Source: Oreocharis arfaki (Eukaryota > Chordata > Aves > Passeriformes > Paramythiidae). Taken from it: DNA of 64,000 nt. Position 1 is the stretch's first letter. Every line of letters starts with the position of its first letter. This document shows, one piece after another, positions 57,801-62,700 of this stretch. The translations under genes and the position numbers were made by a program. The notes below the pieces were generated by a model. It was given only the letters and a program-made list of their open reading frames with translations, had not been told where the DNA came from and searched no databases. The stretch lies in NCBI GenBank assembly GCA_013398015.1, contig VZRR01002859.1, positions 992,001 to 1,056,000 on the forward strand, in the 5' to 3' direction.

Positions 57801-59700
57801 GCAGCTCCCTTGTTGCCGTAGCTGTGTTTAAGAAGTCTACTTTACATGATTCTGTTCAAACAATTAGAAGTTACGGGATCTGTTAACCAGAGTATTTCCT
57901 TATGTAAAAGATTAGCATCGAGGGGTAGTCTGCTCCAAATCATAATAGCAAGCATAGGTATGTATCATTGTAGATACATGTATGTGTCATACACTACTGC
58001 AGATACATCTTTATCTGCAACATACCATGAAGTGTTACTAAAGCAGAAACCATAGATATACTTGATTACTTTGCCCACTTAGTGGCTGACTGTCTAAATG
58101 AGAGAAAGGCTTGACAGCTTTCAGTCACATAGGTCTAAATTGCTGTGCAGTTTTTTCATCAAATCTCCCTGCTGAGCTCCAGAGTTCCCTGTCAGGCCAC
58201 CATCTCCTGGCACGATTTTAGGCAAGTACCACATTCAGCCAAGGCTTTTGTATTATATAAGCTTTCTTAGATGAGTCCCTACTCTGAAGAGGAAACATTT
58301 GTCTCCCCCAGCATTCCCTTAGTCATGATAGGAAAGCTGTGACTCAGACAGGTGTCTGAAACAAGGTTCTGCTTGAACACCCCTTAACAGTAGCTTATCT
58401 TCCATTGCAAAACACATTTCTTATGTCTTCAATATGCTTTGCTATTCTGTCTTTAATATTTGTGAATGCAAGCCGTCTTTTGGGGATAAAAGAAATCATA
58501 TAAAGCTTGAGCCTTTTTAACCTGTTCAGGCAGTTTTTCACTTCATAACAAGGCTATAGTTTTGTGTATTTTCACCCTTCCCCAGGCTGCTAACCCTCAG
58601 GAGTTCAACATACTACATATTTCAAGAGCAGTTTGTTGAATGAAGTCACCTCCTTTTCCCATTCAAATACAGTGGTAACAAGTCTACTCACAAAAACAGA
58701 GCATCAGAAGGTGCCCTGCCAACAGGGAATAATGGAGTTTTGTCTTTATAGGTATTCCATTTGCTACACCTTGCTAGTGTTCCCACAGGTCTTCCAGTTT
58801 TGGCATTGTTTCATTTTACCTACTTTCTATCACCTTCCTCCTTTAATGTTTGACACCCACTATTCTCTATTCTAATTCTTCTCTTAAATCTTGAAACTCC
58901 ACCACAGTAAATACCCACTAAATTGTGGAACGTTTAGGGGTTTAATCTTGTATAAATAAGAGAGAGTCAAGGTTAGTACCTATTTTATCTACCTCTAAGG
59001 AACATTAAAATATTACCAAGGCACTTTATCCCACCAGCATGAACATTTCTATTCTGAAATATCTGCAATTAATAACCTTTGCTGAGCACTTCCAGGTTTT
59101 TTTACAACTGTTTTCAGGGTTCCAGCACATTCCAAGAACACTTCGCAGTATTTAATGCCTACTTTGCAGCTTAATATGAGTTACAAACATGTAAGGTAGC
59201 CCTCCATCAGTGTGTTAAGTACTAATTATTCAATGTGTTTTAAGTACTTCCATGAACAGGAGTCAGAACTCATTTGAAATATTGGAATACATTCGTAATA
59301 GAGAGCAGTAATAGAAACTGTAATACAAATTCATTCTGATTAATTCAAAGGGTGAAGACTCAGACATGCATCTGAGTGGGAACTGAAGGTCTCAATGCTT
59401 ACTGAAGCATTTAATACCTTGACATTAAGAAGAGTTAAACACCTTACTTCCAGAAACTTTAGCTGGGGCTTTGGGAATTTTTTTTTCCTGTTTTTTGCTA
59501 GCAGATTTCTTACCCACTTTTTCTTGTGTCTTTGGTTAATGAAGAAAGGATGGCTCACTTTGTATCCCAGCTGAAACTGCCTGCTGCAATGCTTGCCTCC
59601 CAAGCTCATGGAAAACCAGGGCCCCCGGGAAAAGATGGGTCACCAGGGCCACCAGGAAAGGATGGTTTGCCAGGACCACCAGGAGAACGTGGAATTCAAG
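9757..59700 (+). CDS. COL19A1: Collagen alpha-1(XIX) chain, internal part, 33 exons (gene-level entry)
   Basis: This is a FACIT collagen chain: a secreted extracellular-matrix homotrimer found in basement-membrane zones. The 33 exons joined give an uninterrupted frame of 638 residues plus one base, mostly Gly-X-Y with many Pro at X and Y. Non-collagenous linkers lie in exons 2-3, 16, 22-23 and 32-33, giving five helical blocks, as in type XIX. The NC2 linker resembles human COL19A1 as I remember it. Human COL19A1 is about 1140 residues, so roughly half the chain is here. The N-terminal laminin-G/thrombospondin-like region and the last COL1/NC1 exons are missing because the window ends. All introns are GT-AG. 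All boundaries are phase 0 except the last two, where NC2 and COL1 codons are split. No cysteine is encoded in the window. No promoter or polyadenylation site belonging to the gene is present. The alternatives are other FACIT genes such as COL9A1 or COL16A1, which are less likely from the NC2 wording. Confidence 0.85.
13449..13646 (-). mobile_element. CR1 LINE 3'-end fragment, antisense
   Basis: It starts with the reversed CR1 terminal repeat (aatcacagaatcacagaatg) followed by 'gattggaagggatctctgcagaccatct' wording, the reverse complement of the CR1 3' tail. It continues through a diverged 'caagcagggtc' and ends near 'tctctgggcag'. It is heavily 5'-truncated, as most CR1 copies are. Confidence 0.9.
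13871..13892. repeat. (TTTA)n microsatellite
   Basis: About five TTTA units in intron 1, read directly. No other role is seen. Confidence 0.85.
17576..17629 (+). CDS. COL19A1: COL19A1 window exon 2 (NC5 linker)
   Basis: A 54-bp phase-0 exon encoding GPSELKGILDSLIRHYNE. Only the first residue continues the triplet pattern. The rest is a short, probably helical, non-collagenous linker that ends the COL5 helix and gives the molecule a flexible kink. Acceptor tatag, donor gtatgg. It is still 54 bp long although it no longer encodes Gly-X-Y, which suggests descent from a collagenous exon. Confidence 0.8.
17630..22044. other. Intron 2 (4.4 kb)
   Basis: AT-rich, no exon or recognisable transposon seen. 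A 14-bp word (ttctgattgctgta) occurs twice, 21 bp apart, at 19890-19903 and 19911-19924, a small tandem duplication. The overlapping frames at 19.5-19.9 kb on both strands have no recognisable content. Confidence 0.6.
22045..22107 (+). CDS. COL19A1: COL19A1 window exon 3 (NC5/COL4 boundary)
   Basis: A 63-bp phase-0 exon. It begins with six non-collagenous residues (SDTRLL) that finish NC5, then starts COL4 with GVLGTPGFKGQKGDV. Acceptor tttccag, donor gtaagc. The following 771-bp intron shows nothing else. Confidence 0.88.
22879..22923 (+). CDS. COL19A1: COL19A1 window exon 4 (COL4)
   Basis: A 45-bp phase-0 exon of five triplets, GQKGELGMTGAKGEK. The acceptor follows a long T-run (ttttttttaaag), donor gtgagt. 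It is rich in Lys at Y, a site for hydroxylation and glycosylation in this family. The following 956-bp intron shows nothing else. Confidence 0.9.
23880..23915 (+). CDS. COL19A1: COL19A1 window exon 5 (COL4, with Ser at a Gly position)
   Basis: A 36-bp phase-0 exon, GEPSEKGDKGDP. The second triplet starts with Ser (TCT) where Gly is expected, a single-residue imperfection in the helix. Acceptor ccttag, donor gtaagt. Two base changes would be needed from any Gly codon, so this is not a simple one-base error. The following 892-bp intron shows nothing else. Confidence 0.87.
24808..24843 (+). CDS. COL19A1: COL19A1 window exon 6 (COL4)
   Basis: A 36-bp phase-0 exon of four triplets, GETGMEGSKGNK. 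Acceptor ttttcag, donor gtattt (weak at +4 to +6). It is followed by a very short intron of 108 bp. Confidence 0.88.
24952..25005 (+). CDS. COL19A1: COL19A1 window exon 7 (COL4)
   Basis: A 54-bp phase-0 exon of six triplets, GEMGDPGPPGLIGNPGSK. Acceptor attattag with a modest pyrimidine tract, donor gtaagt. Clear Gly-X-Y periodicity. Confidence 0.92.
25838..25843. repeat. Target site duplication, left copy (CTGGTG)
   Basis: A 6-bp direct repeat abutting the TG end of the LTR, identical to the right copy. Confidence 0.88.
25897..25926 (-). promoter_or_regulatory. LTR core promoter and poly(A) signal (predicted)
   Basis: Read on the minus strand: a TATATA run at 25926-25919, then AATAAA at 25902-25897. 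The two lie about 20 bp apart, a compact U3/R arrangement. If active, transcripts would start antisense to COL19A1. Activity is not shown by sequence. Confidence 0.45.
26139..26184 (-). repeat. 23-bp tandem duplication in the LTR U3 region
   Basis: Two identical 23-bp units (core gggtagacagggattgtgct) lie head to tail. They are upstream of the TATA-like box in LTR orientation, where retroviral enhancers often carry direct repeats. An enhancer role is inference. Confidence 0.8.
26242..26247. repeat. Target site duplication, right copy (CTGGTG)
   Basis: A 6-bp direct repeat abutting the CA end of the LTR. CR1 sequence continues directly after it (gacaccatgagcc). Confidence 0.88.
27373..27426 (+). 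CDS. COL19A1: COL19A1 window exon 8 (COL4)
   Basis: A 54-bp phase-0 exon of six triplets, GLQGPPGPVGPRGLPGGV. Acceptor tttcacag, donor gtatgt. Strong periodicity. Confidence 0.92.
27427..30820. other. Intron 8 (3.4 kb)
   Basis: The first kilobase (about 27440-28440) is clearly more GC-rich than the rest and includes a degenerate minisatellite at about 27905-28175. The remainder is AT-rich with nothing recognised. The overlapping open frames near 27.6-28.4 kb follow the GC-rich patch and look non-coding. Confidence 0.6.
27905..28175 (+). repeat. Degenerate ~95-100 bp minisatellite, about 3 units
   Basis: Matching words recur at near-constant spacing. 'cctgta' occurs at 27955, 28055 and 28150; 'gggtttgtcaagg' / 'gggtttctcaaac' at about 28008 and 28108; and a related 'gagtgtcaagc' at about 27914. 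The units have diverged strongly. It is non-coding. Confidence 0.5.
30821..30874 (+). CDS. COL19A1: COL19A1 window exon 9 (COL4)
   Basis: A 54-bp phase-0 exon of six triplets, GLPGEPGVPGNPGIKGDK. Acceptor tttccag, donor gtatgt. The following 1245-bp intron shows no exon or recognisable transposon. Confidence 0.92.
32120..32209 (+). CDS. COL19A1: COL19A1 window exon 10 (COL4, with G4G interruption)
   Basis: A 90-bp phase-0 exon of 30 residues. It starts GDPGGIMGPPGHPGPKGDMG and ends GPPGPSLPGTP. The GPSLPG segment has four residues between glycines, breaking the Gly-X-Y register near the end. Acceptor attgtag, donor gtaagt. It is one of the longer exons of COL4, and the interruption lies within 8 codons of its donor. 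Confidence 0.9.
32210..32840. other. Intron 10 (631 bp), about half antisense CR1
   Basis: It contains a CR1 fragment at 32289-32571, beginning 80 bp after the exon 10 donor, then AT-rich sequence and a T-rich tract leading to the exon 11 acceptor. Confidence 0.85.
32289..32571 (-). mobile_element. CR1 LINE 3'-end fragment, antisense
   Basis: It reads 'gaatggtttgggttggaag' then 'catctagctccaacccc', 'gggcagggacacctcc' and 'aacctgttccagagcctcac', the reverse complement of the CR1 3' region. A small internal duplication, 'ccagggatgctc' / 'ccagggatggg', lies near 32438-32465. It ends near 'cggtttaaaggc'. Confidence 0.92.
32841..32885 (+). CDS. COL19A1: COL19A1 window exon 11 (COL4)
   Basis: A 45-bp phase-0 exon of five triplets, GPTGVPGNPGPRGPK. 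The acceptor ttcttttag follows a long T/G-rich tract, donor gtatgc. It is followed by a short 106-bp intron. Confidence 0.92.
32992..33069 (+). CDS. COL19A1: COL19A1 window exon 12 (COL4, with G1G interruption)
   Basis: A 78-bp phase-0 exon of 26 residues. It starts GERGLPGVQGAPGEMG and ends GPPGIGIQGSP. The GIG step is a one-residue interruption that shifts the register. Acceptor tttcacag, donor gtaagt. 78 is not a multiple of 9, as expected from the interruption. The following 866-bp intron shows nothing else. Confidence 0.92.
33936..33971 (+). CDS. COL19A1: COL19A1 window exon 13 (COL4)
   Basis: A 36-bp phase-0 exon of four triplets, GPIGPTGSAGVQ. Acceptor cttacag, donor gtaggg. The next intron is only 102 bp. 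Confidence 0.9.
34074..34127 (+). CDS. COL19A1: COL19A1 window exon 14 (COL4)
   Basis: A 54-bp phase-0 exon of six triplets, GPRGPPGLPGTPGTPGIN. Acceptor ttcttag, donor gtaagt. The next intron is only 88 bp, so exons 13-15 form the tightest cluster of the gene. Confidence 0.92.
34216..34269 (+). CDS. COL19A1: COL19A1 window exon 15 (end of COL4)
   Basis: A 54-bp phase-0 exon of six triplets, GTPGRDGKPGLPGPPGDP. Acceptor tttctag, donor gtaggt. It ends the COL4 helical block; exon 16 is non-collagenous. Confidence 0.92.
34270..36504. other. Intron 15 (2.2 kb)
   Basis: No exon or recognisable transposon. A 115-codon open frame at 35193-35540 (+) has no family resemblance, no repeat structure and no splice context. 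I treat it as chance. Confidence 0.6.
36505..36546 (+). CDS. COL19A1: COL19A1 window exon 16 (NC4 linker)
   Basis: A 42-bp phase-0 exon encoding VALPLVGDMGAILK, the only exon here that does not start with Gly, Ser or Ala as its first in-frame residue. It is a short hydrophobic linker between COL4 and COL3. Acceptor tttcag, donor gtaaat. The flanking exons restore Gly-X-Y on both sides, so the linker is 14 residues. The following 1070-bp intron shows nothing else. Confidence 0.82.
37617..37670 (+). CDS. COL19A1: COL19A1 window exon 17 (start of COL3)
   Basis: A 54-bp phase-0 exon of six triplets, GDPGTRGPPGIPGREGPK. Acceptor ctctgcag, donor gtaagt. The following 841-bp intron shows nothing else. 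Confidence 0.92.
38512..38565 (+). CDS. COL19A1: COL19A1 window exon 18 (COL3)
   Basis: A 54-bp phase-0 exon of six triplets, GSKGERGFPGLAGEKGDE. Acceptor ttcatag, donor gtaaaa. It is charge-rich at X and Y (KGER, EKGDE). Confidence 0.92.
38566..41579. other. Intron 18 (3.0 kb)
   Basis: AT-rich sequence with no exon or transposon recognised. A short direct repeat (atgggaaga twice) lies near 40281-40300. The open frames at 40.4-41.1 kb look like chance. Confidence 0.6.
41580..41633 (+). CDS. COL19A1: COL19A1 window exon 19 (COL3)
   Basis: A 54-bp phase-0 exon of six triplets, GLQGAPGLPGIPGPSGPS. Acceptor tttcag, donor gtaagt. The following 934-bp intron shows nothing else. Confidence 0.92.
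42568..42621 (+). CDS. COL19A1: COL19A1 window exon 20 (COL3)
   Basis: A 54-bp phase-0 exon of six triplets, GVPGRPGHPGPAGAKGEK. Acceptor tgtgcag, donor gtattc. Confidence 0.92.
42622..44695. other. Intron 20 (2.1 kb)
   Basis: AT-rich, no exon or transposon recognised. Confidence 0.6.
44696..44740 (+). CDS. COL19A1: COL19A1 window exon 21 (end of COL3)
   Basis: A 45-bp phase-0 exon of five triplets, GSEGSPGKPGPPGPP. Acceptor tactag, donor gtgaga. The Pro-rich last triplets suggest a stabilised helix end before NC3. The following 627-bp intron holds only a poly-A run (45181-45194). Confidence 0.92.
45368..45418 (+). CDS. COL19A1: COL19A1 window exon 22 (NC3 linker)
   Basis: A 51-bp phase-0 exon encoding GMPYNERNGMSSLYKLQ, a non-collagenous linker with two Tyr and no Cys. 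Acceptor tttgaag (purine at -3 to -4), donor gtattt. It is separated from exon 23 by the shortest intron in the window (83 bp), so the two NC3 exons form a unit. Confidence 0.85.
45502..45546 (+). CDS. COL19A1: COL19A1 window exon 23 (NC3/COL2 boundary)
   Basis: A 45-bp phase-0 exon, GGVSVANYPGPPGPP. The first nine residues complete NC3 and the last six begin COL2. Acceptor gttacag, donor gtaagt. The following 860-bp intron shows nothing else except a T-run before exon 24. Confidence 0.9.
46407..46433 (+). CDS. COL19A1: COL19A1 window exon 24 (27-bp microexon, COL2)
   Basis: A 27-bp phase-0 microexon of three triplets, GPKGDPGTV, exactly half of the 54-bp unit. Its acceptor follows an exceptionally long T-rich tract (46360-46406), which may compensate for the small size. 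Donor gtatgt. The following 942-bp intron shows nothing else. Confidence 0.88.
47376..47429 (+). CDS. COL19A1: COL19A1 window exon 25 (COL2, atypical acceptor)
   Basis: A 54-bp phase-0 exon of six triplets, GDPGPMGLPGLEGLPGEK. Donor gtagga. The acceptor AG (47374-47375) is preceded by an A-rich stretch with scattered C (aaaaccaaaacccaaaacag) instead of a pyrimidine tract, so recognition may be weak. Skipping would keep the frame. Confidence 0.88.
47430..50013. other. Intron 25 (2.6 kb)
   Basis: No exon or transposon recognised. A slightly GC-richer stretch lies at about 48560-48940, with no coding signature I can defend. Confidence 0.6.
50014..50058 (+). CDS. COL19A1: COL19A1 window exon 26 (COL2, CpG-dense)
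   Basis: A 45-bp phase-0 exon of five triplets, GDRGPAGAPGVSGTP. Acceptor cttcag, donor gtatgt. It holds five CpG dinucleotides in 45 bp, far denser than its AT-rich surroundings. Confidence 0.92.
50059..52199. other. Intron 26 (2.1 kb)
   Basis: AT-rich with no exon seen. It contains a TA/CA microsatellite at about 52074-52122, close to the exon 27 acceptor. The small open frame at 51286-51570 has no recognisable content. Confidence 0.65.
52074..52122. repeat. Imperfect (AT)n/(AC)n microsatellite near exon 27
   Basis: Alternating tatata, catata and tgtata words, largely self-complementary. It ends 77 bp before exon 27. It could form a hairpin near the branch-point region. Confidence 0.8.
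52200..52244 (+). CDS. COL19A1: COL19A1 window exon 27 (COL2)
   Basis: A 45-bp phase-0 exon of five triplets, GKPGSPGSPGMPGEP. Acceptor tttgcag, donor gtaagt. It is followed by a 108-bp intron. Confidence 0.93.
52353..52415 (+). CDS. COL19A1: COL19A1 window exon 28 (COL2)
   Basis: A 63-bp phase-0 exon of seven triplets, starting GERGPIGDIGFPG and ending PEGPQGKP. Acceptor tttcttag, donor gtaagc. No imperfection. The following 1480-bp intron shows no other feature. Confidence 0.93.
53896..53931 (+). CDS. COL19A1: COL19A1 window exon 29 (COL2)
   Basis: A 36-bp phase-0 exon of four triplets, GINGKDGLPGPP. Acceptor tttttcctag, donor gtaaga. It is followed by a 147-bp intron. Confidence 0.92.
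54079..54123 (+). CDS. COL19A1: COL19A1 window exon 30 (COL2)
   Basis: A 45-bp phase-0 exon of five triplets, GAVGRPGDRGPKGER. Acceptor ttttttag, donor gtaagt. It is rich in Arg and Lys at X and Y. Confidence 0.92.
54624..54667. repeat. (TG)n(TA)n(CA)n palindromic microsatellite
   Basis: A TG run, a TA run and a CA run follow one another (about 54629-54653), so the tract is nearly its own reverse complement, followed by a second TA run. Likely hairpin-prone and length-variable. Confidence 0.8.
55797..56128 (-). mobile_element. CR1 LINE 3'-end fragment, antisense
   Basis: It starts with the reversed terminal repeat (catagaataatagaatgg), then 'ctgggctggaagatatg', 'atccagtgccaaccaccctg', 'cttctctgggcaacctattcc' and 'ctcccttgtcctgttgctac'. 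All of this is the reverse complement of a CR1 3' region. No coding potential. Confidence 0.93.
56550..56720 (+). CDS. COL19A1: COL19A1 window exon 31 (end of COL2, 171 bp)
   Basis: A 171-bp phase-0 exon of 19 perfect triplets, the longest collagenous exon here. It starts GDQGIPGDRGPQGERGKPG and ends GPPGSPGPPGFP. Acceptor tacacag, donor gtaagt. Its length suggests loss of introns between older short exons. It ends the COL2 helix; exon 32 begins NC2. The following 936-bp intron shows nothing else. Confidence 0.95.
57657..57723 (+). CDS. COL19A1: COL19A1 window exon 32 (NC2, first part)
   Basis: A 67-bp exon, phase 0 in and phase 1 out, encoding ADAISLEEIKKYIKQEVLKV then FE and the first base of the next Glu. 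It is a charged amphipathic stretch. FACIT NC2 domains act as trimerisation and register-setting linkers next to COL1. This wording is the main reason for the type XIX call. Acceptor catcag, donor gtaaga. Confidence 0.92.
57724..59544. other. Intron 32 (1.8 kb)
   Basis: AT-rich, no exon or transposon recognised. It is the first phase-1 intron in the window. Confidence 0.65.
59545..59700 (+). CDS. COL19A1: COL19A1 window exon 33 (NC2 second part and start of COL1)
   Basis: A 156-bp exon, phase 1 in and phase 1 out. It completes a split Glu codon, encodes RMAHFVSQLKLPAAMLASQA and H, then begins COL1 with GKPGPPGKDGSPGPPGKDG and ends GPPGERGIQ plus the first base of the next Gly codon. The acceptor I chose (gaag at 59541-59544) is the one that keeps the frame and gives FEERMA across the junction, as in my recollection of human COL19A1. 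Donor gtagga. The remaining COL1 and NC1 exons are beyond the window. Confidence 0.92.
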
Positions 59701-62700
59701 GTAGGAATTCCGAAAAATGGTCTTTTTAGTTGTATCTTGAAATCCTTATACACTTGCTAATGATTATTAAATAAGCCAGGATTACCTATCTAGCTTTCTA
59801 ATGATTAACTTTTACACTTATGTACTTATGTTTTTCCAGACCAGATCTAAATATTAACCCATAGTAAATGTGTGGATTTTACTGATTAAAAACTTCTAAT
59901 CAGTGCATTTTATTCTAATCAGTTATAAAGTTAATTAACGACAGATATCTAAATCTGACAGAACTGCTCTAGCAGTTGTTTTTTTTCTGCAAGATACTTG
60001 AATAAAGAAGAAAAACCATGCCCTCTGAAAAGCAATAGCACTCTAGCTATTTAGATCCAGCTTCATATTGAGAGACCATCTTATTTAAGGAAGAAAATTT
60101 GATCTCCTAGTCTGAGTGCTCTCAGCTTTGATCCTGAGACAATACAGGGCAGGAAAATTGAAGGCAAATATTCTTCTCTGAGGAGCAGTGAAAACTGAAG
60201 TGTTACCAAATGAATTCTTCTTACGGTGAAGGAATCTACTGTCACAAAACAAAACGAAAAAATCAGATTAATCGTTTTTTCACTATACCCCAAACAGTAA
60301 TTTGTGCATTGGAACACACTTGGACAGTATAGGACTCGTTTCTCTGAACTGCCTTTTACTGCAAAATTAGCTTTGAGGGATCCAGGTTCATTGTAGTTGT
60401 GCTCTACTATAGAGTCAGCCTTTTAGAGATTAAAAGGAAGAGGAGAACAGGCTAAAAGGAAAAGAGAATTTATCGATGAATAATATTTTGTGGGTGGGTA
60501 ACGTGTAATTTTCAGTTTATCTGTAGGTAGTTCTTTATTATCTTTTGCTAGTTTGGTCTGCTCTGGAGTCAGAGCAAGTCAGACTGGAATGAAGAACATG
60601 ACAGCAAAGCTGAAGATGTGTGGATCCTAAAGCTATCAGAAGAATAAGGACTTACTAACACTGATAAGCGCAAACCCCTGACAGAAGCTTGAAAAATGTG
60701 ATGATCTCAGAATGAGAAGAACAAGAATAAAGGATCAAGGAAAACAATAAAAGGCTTAGAATCTTACAACACTGGCTTCATCATTACCTAAATATTCAGA
60801 TCACTGCAAATAATCACCTTCAATGTCAGTGCCAGATTGTTCAACAATGGTGTATGTACTGGATAGTCTCAGATGCTTCTGGAAAGTGAAATGTTGCACT
60901 AAGTTTCATTTCCAGCTAGTGAGCATCAAGACTAAAAGATGAGAGCTATGCTTGAAAAAAACCAAAAAAGCTGCTTTTCTATACTTTATGCTTAAGTAAA
61001 ATAGTGCCCCATGTACACAGATTTCCATTCGTTTTACTGATATGCTCAATACTTCTTTTTTATTAGTAAAAGGTAAGCTAAGTGAGAAGCCTTTGCTTCT
61101 CTGATACATCAAAAGATATATGAAATTACACTTCCAAGGAAAGAAAACCAGAAGTTTACTTTGTCTCCTTTTTATACTGTGAATAAGACACAATCCTGTA
61201 AGACGAGCACACTTAAAAATACCCGTCACATCTTCCTCAGTTGTGCCTGTGCATGTGGCTTCTTTGTGCCAAGAGTAAAAAGAAATTCAGATCTCTGAGC
61301 AGATTGAAAATTATCCTCTTGTATTCCAGCTTGTCTTCAGCCATAAAACATGTAGCAAACAAGACTTCTTGGAGAAGCACATTATGTGCATGTGTGGCAG
61401 AGACCATCAAGGTAGTATGCTGTGTGCACAAGTCCTAATACAGACTTGGTATTGACTGATAGACACTTCTTATTATATTTCTCACTTGGGTGTAGCCCAG
61501 AGTGCCAGCTCCAGGGATTTGCTGTGTGCAGTAATACATGTCTGGGCTGGCAGAGTGAGTCACTTGTCCCACACAAGCAGTGAGAAGAAGTAGATGCTTT
61601 TGGCAAGCAATTAACAGGACCTCTGTGAATATGTCCTGTTTGTGATGCTGCATGCAGAGCCTGCTAGAGCCAGCCAGCTGGGAAGACAGAGGCTGCTGTG
61701 TGTCTGGGGAGGTGTTTAACTTCATTTGTGCCTTCACGGGGGTCCCTCCATGCACCTTGAGTGTGGTGCCAGATCCTCTGGAAACTGGTCAGGAAGGATT
61801 TATCTGGATTCCAGCAGAATCTCCTTCTGCACAGCAAACTAGTAGGTAGAGTGTTAGTCCCAGAAGCAGAAAACACAGATACTAACTTTTGGAAGTGTAG
61901 GCATGGTTTGCAAAAAGTGTGTTTAAAGAATTGCTAGACTCTTATCTATAGTCATTTCCTTCTAAGGAAGTCCAGAATTTTTACCTGCTGGCTTCAGCAA
62001 GGCTGTTCATCGTGTTCCTTGGACACTTCCCAGTGGTTCAGGTAGATATAAGTTACAAAATGGTCTCGTTAGAAATACAGCACGCAAGCAAATTGTAACA
62101 AAGAATTCAGCTTAAATTATGAAAAGCTGATACCCTGAGGCACTGTTACTGGTAAAATGTACAACATCTCCTTAGGGGAGAACAGAGAGATTTTACTCTG
62201 TATGAGTTTTAAGGTATGTTAATTACTCCTAGAGAATTAGAAAGCTTTTTTCAAGATTTTACAAACAAGATATAGCAATATCATCCGTGTGCAGTCAGTC
62301 AGTCAGCTTGTCATGTGTTACAGGATCTAGCTCAATTAACTCCACTGATTTAATTGGATTTTTAAAATTGTAATAGTAAGTGAAATTTGGTCCATTTGAT
62401 GAAATGCAACTTGGGATAATTTAGCAATCCAGAGATCCTTTATGTCAATATGACTTGATTTTTTTCTCAATAGAGAAAAGATTCCATCCTAGTTAAATTC
62501 ACTCTTTCTATCAAATTAAGCAAATTAATTTTTATAGGTCCTCATAACTTGTGGTAGCCTCAAGGAACCAATCATCACAGCTCAGAAAATAAAAATACCA
62601 TGCAATGAACAGAGAAAGCTCATTATCTTTATTGGTAATGTCTGTTGTAAAGTTTATCTGTCTTATTATAATGATTAATTTGTATGGTGGAAGCATGTAG

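Noticed and set aside
9757..59700. Identity as COL9A1 or COL16A1 instead of COL19A1
   Set aside because: The number and size of COL blocks and the NC2 wording fit type XIX. The COL9A1 NC2 as I remember it reads differently.
59526..59729. Possible alternative C-terminus by read-through after exon 33
   Set aside because: A stop follows soon after the donor, but a normal gtagga donor is present and the split Gly codon expects another exon. No convincing polyadenylation context was seen.
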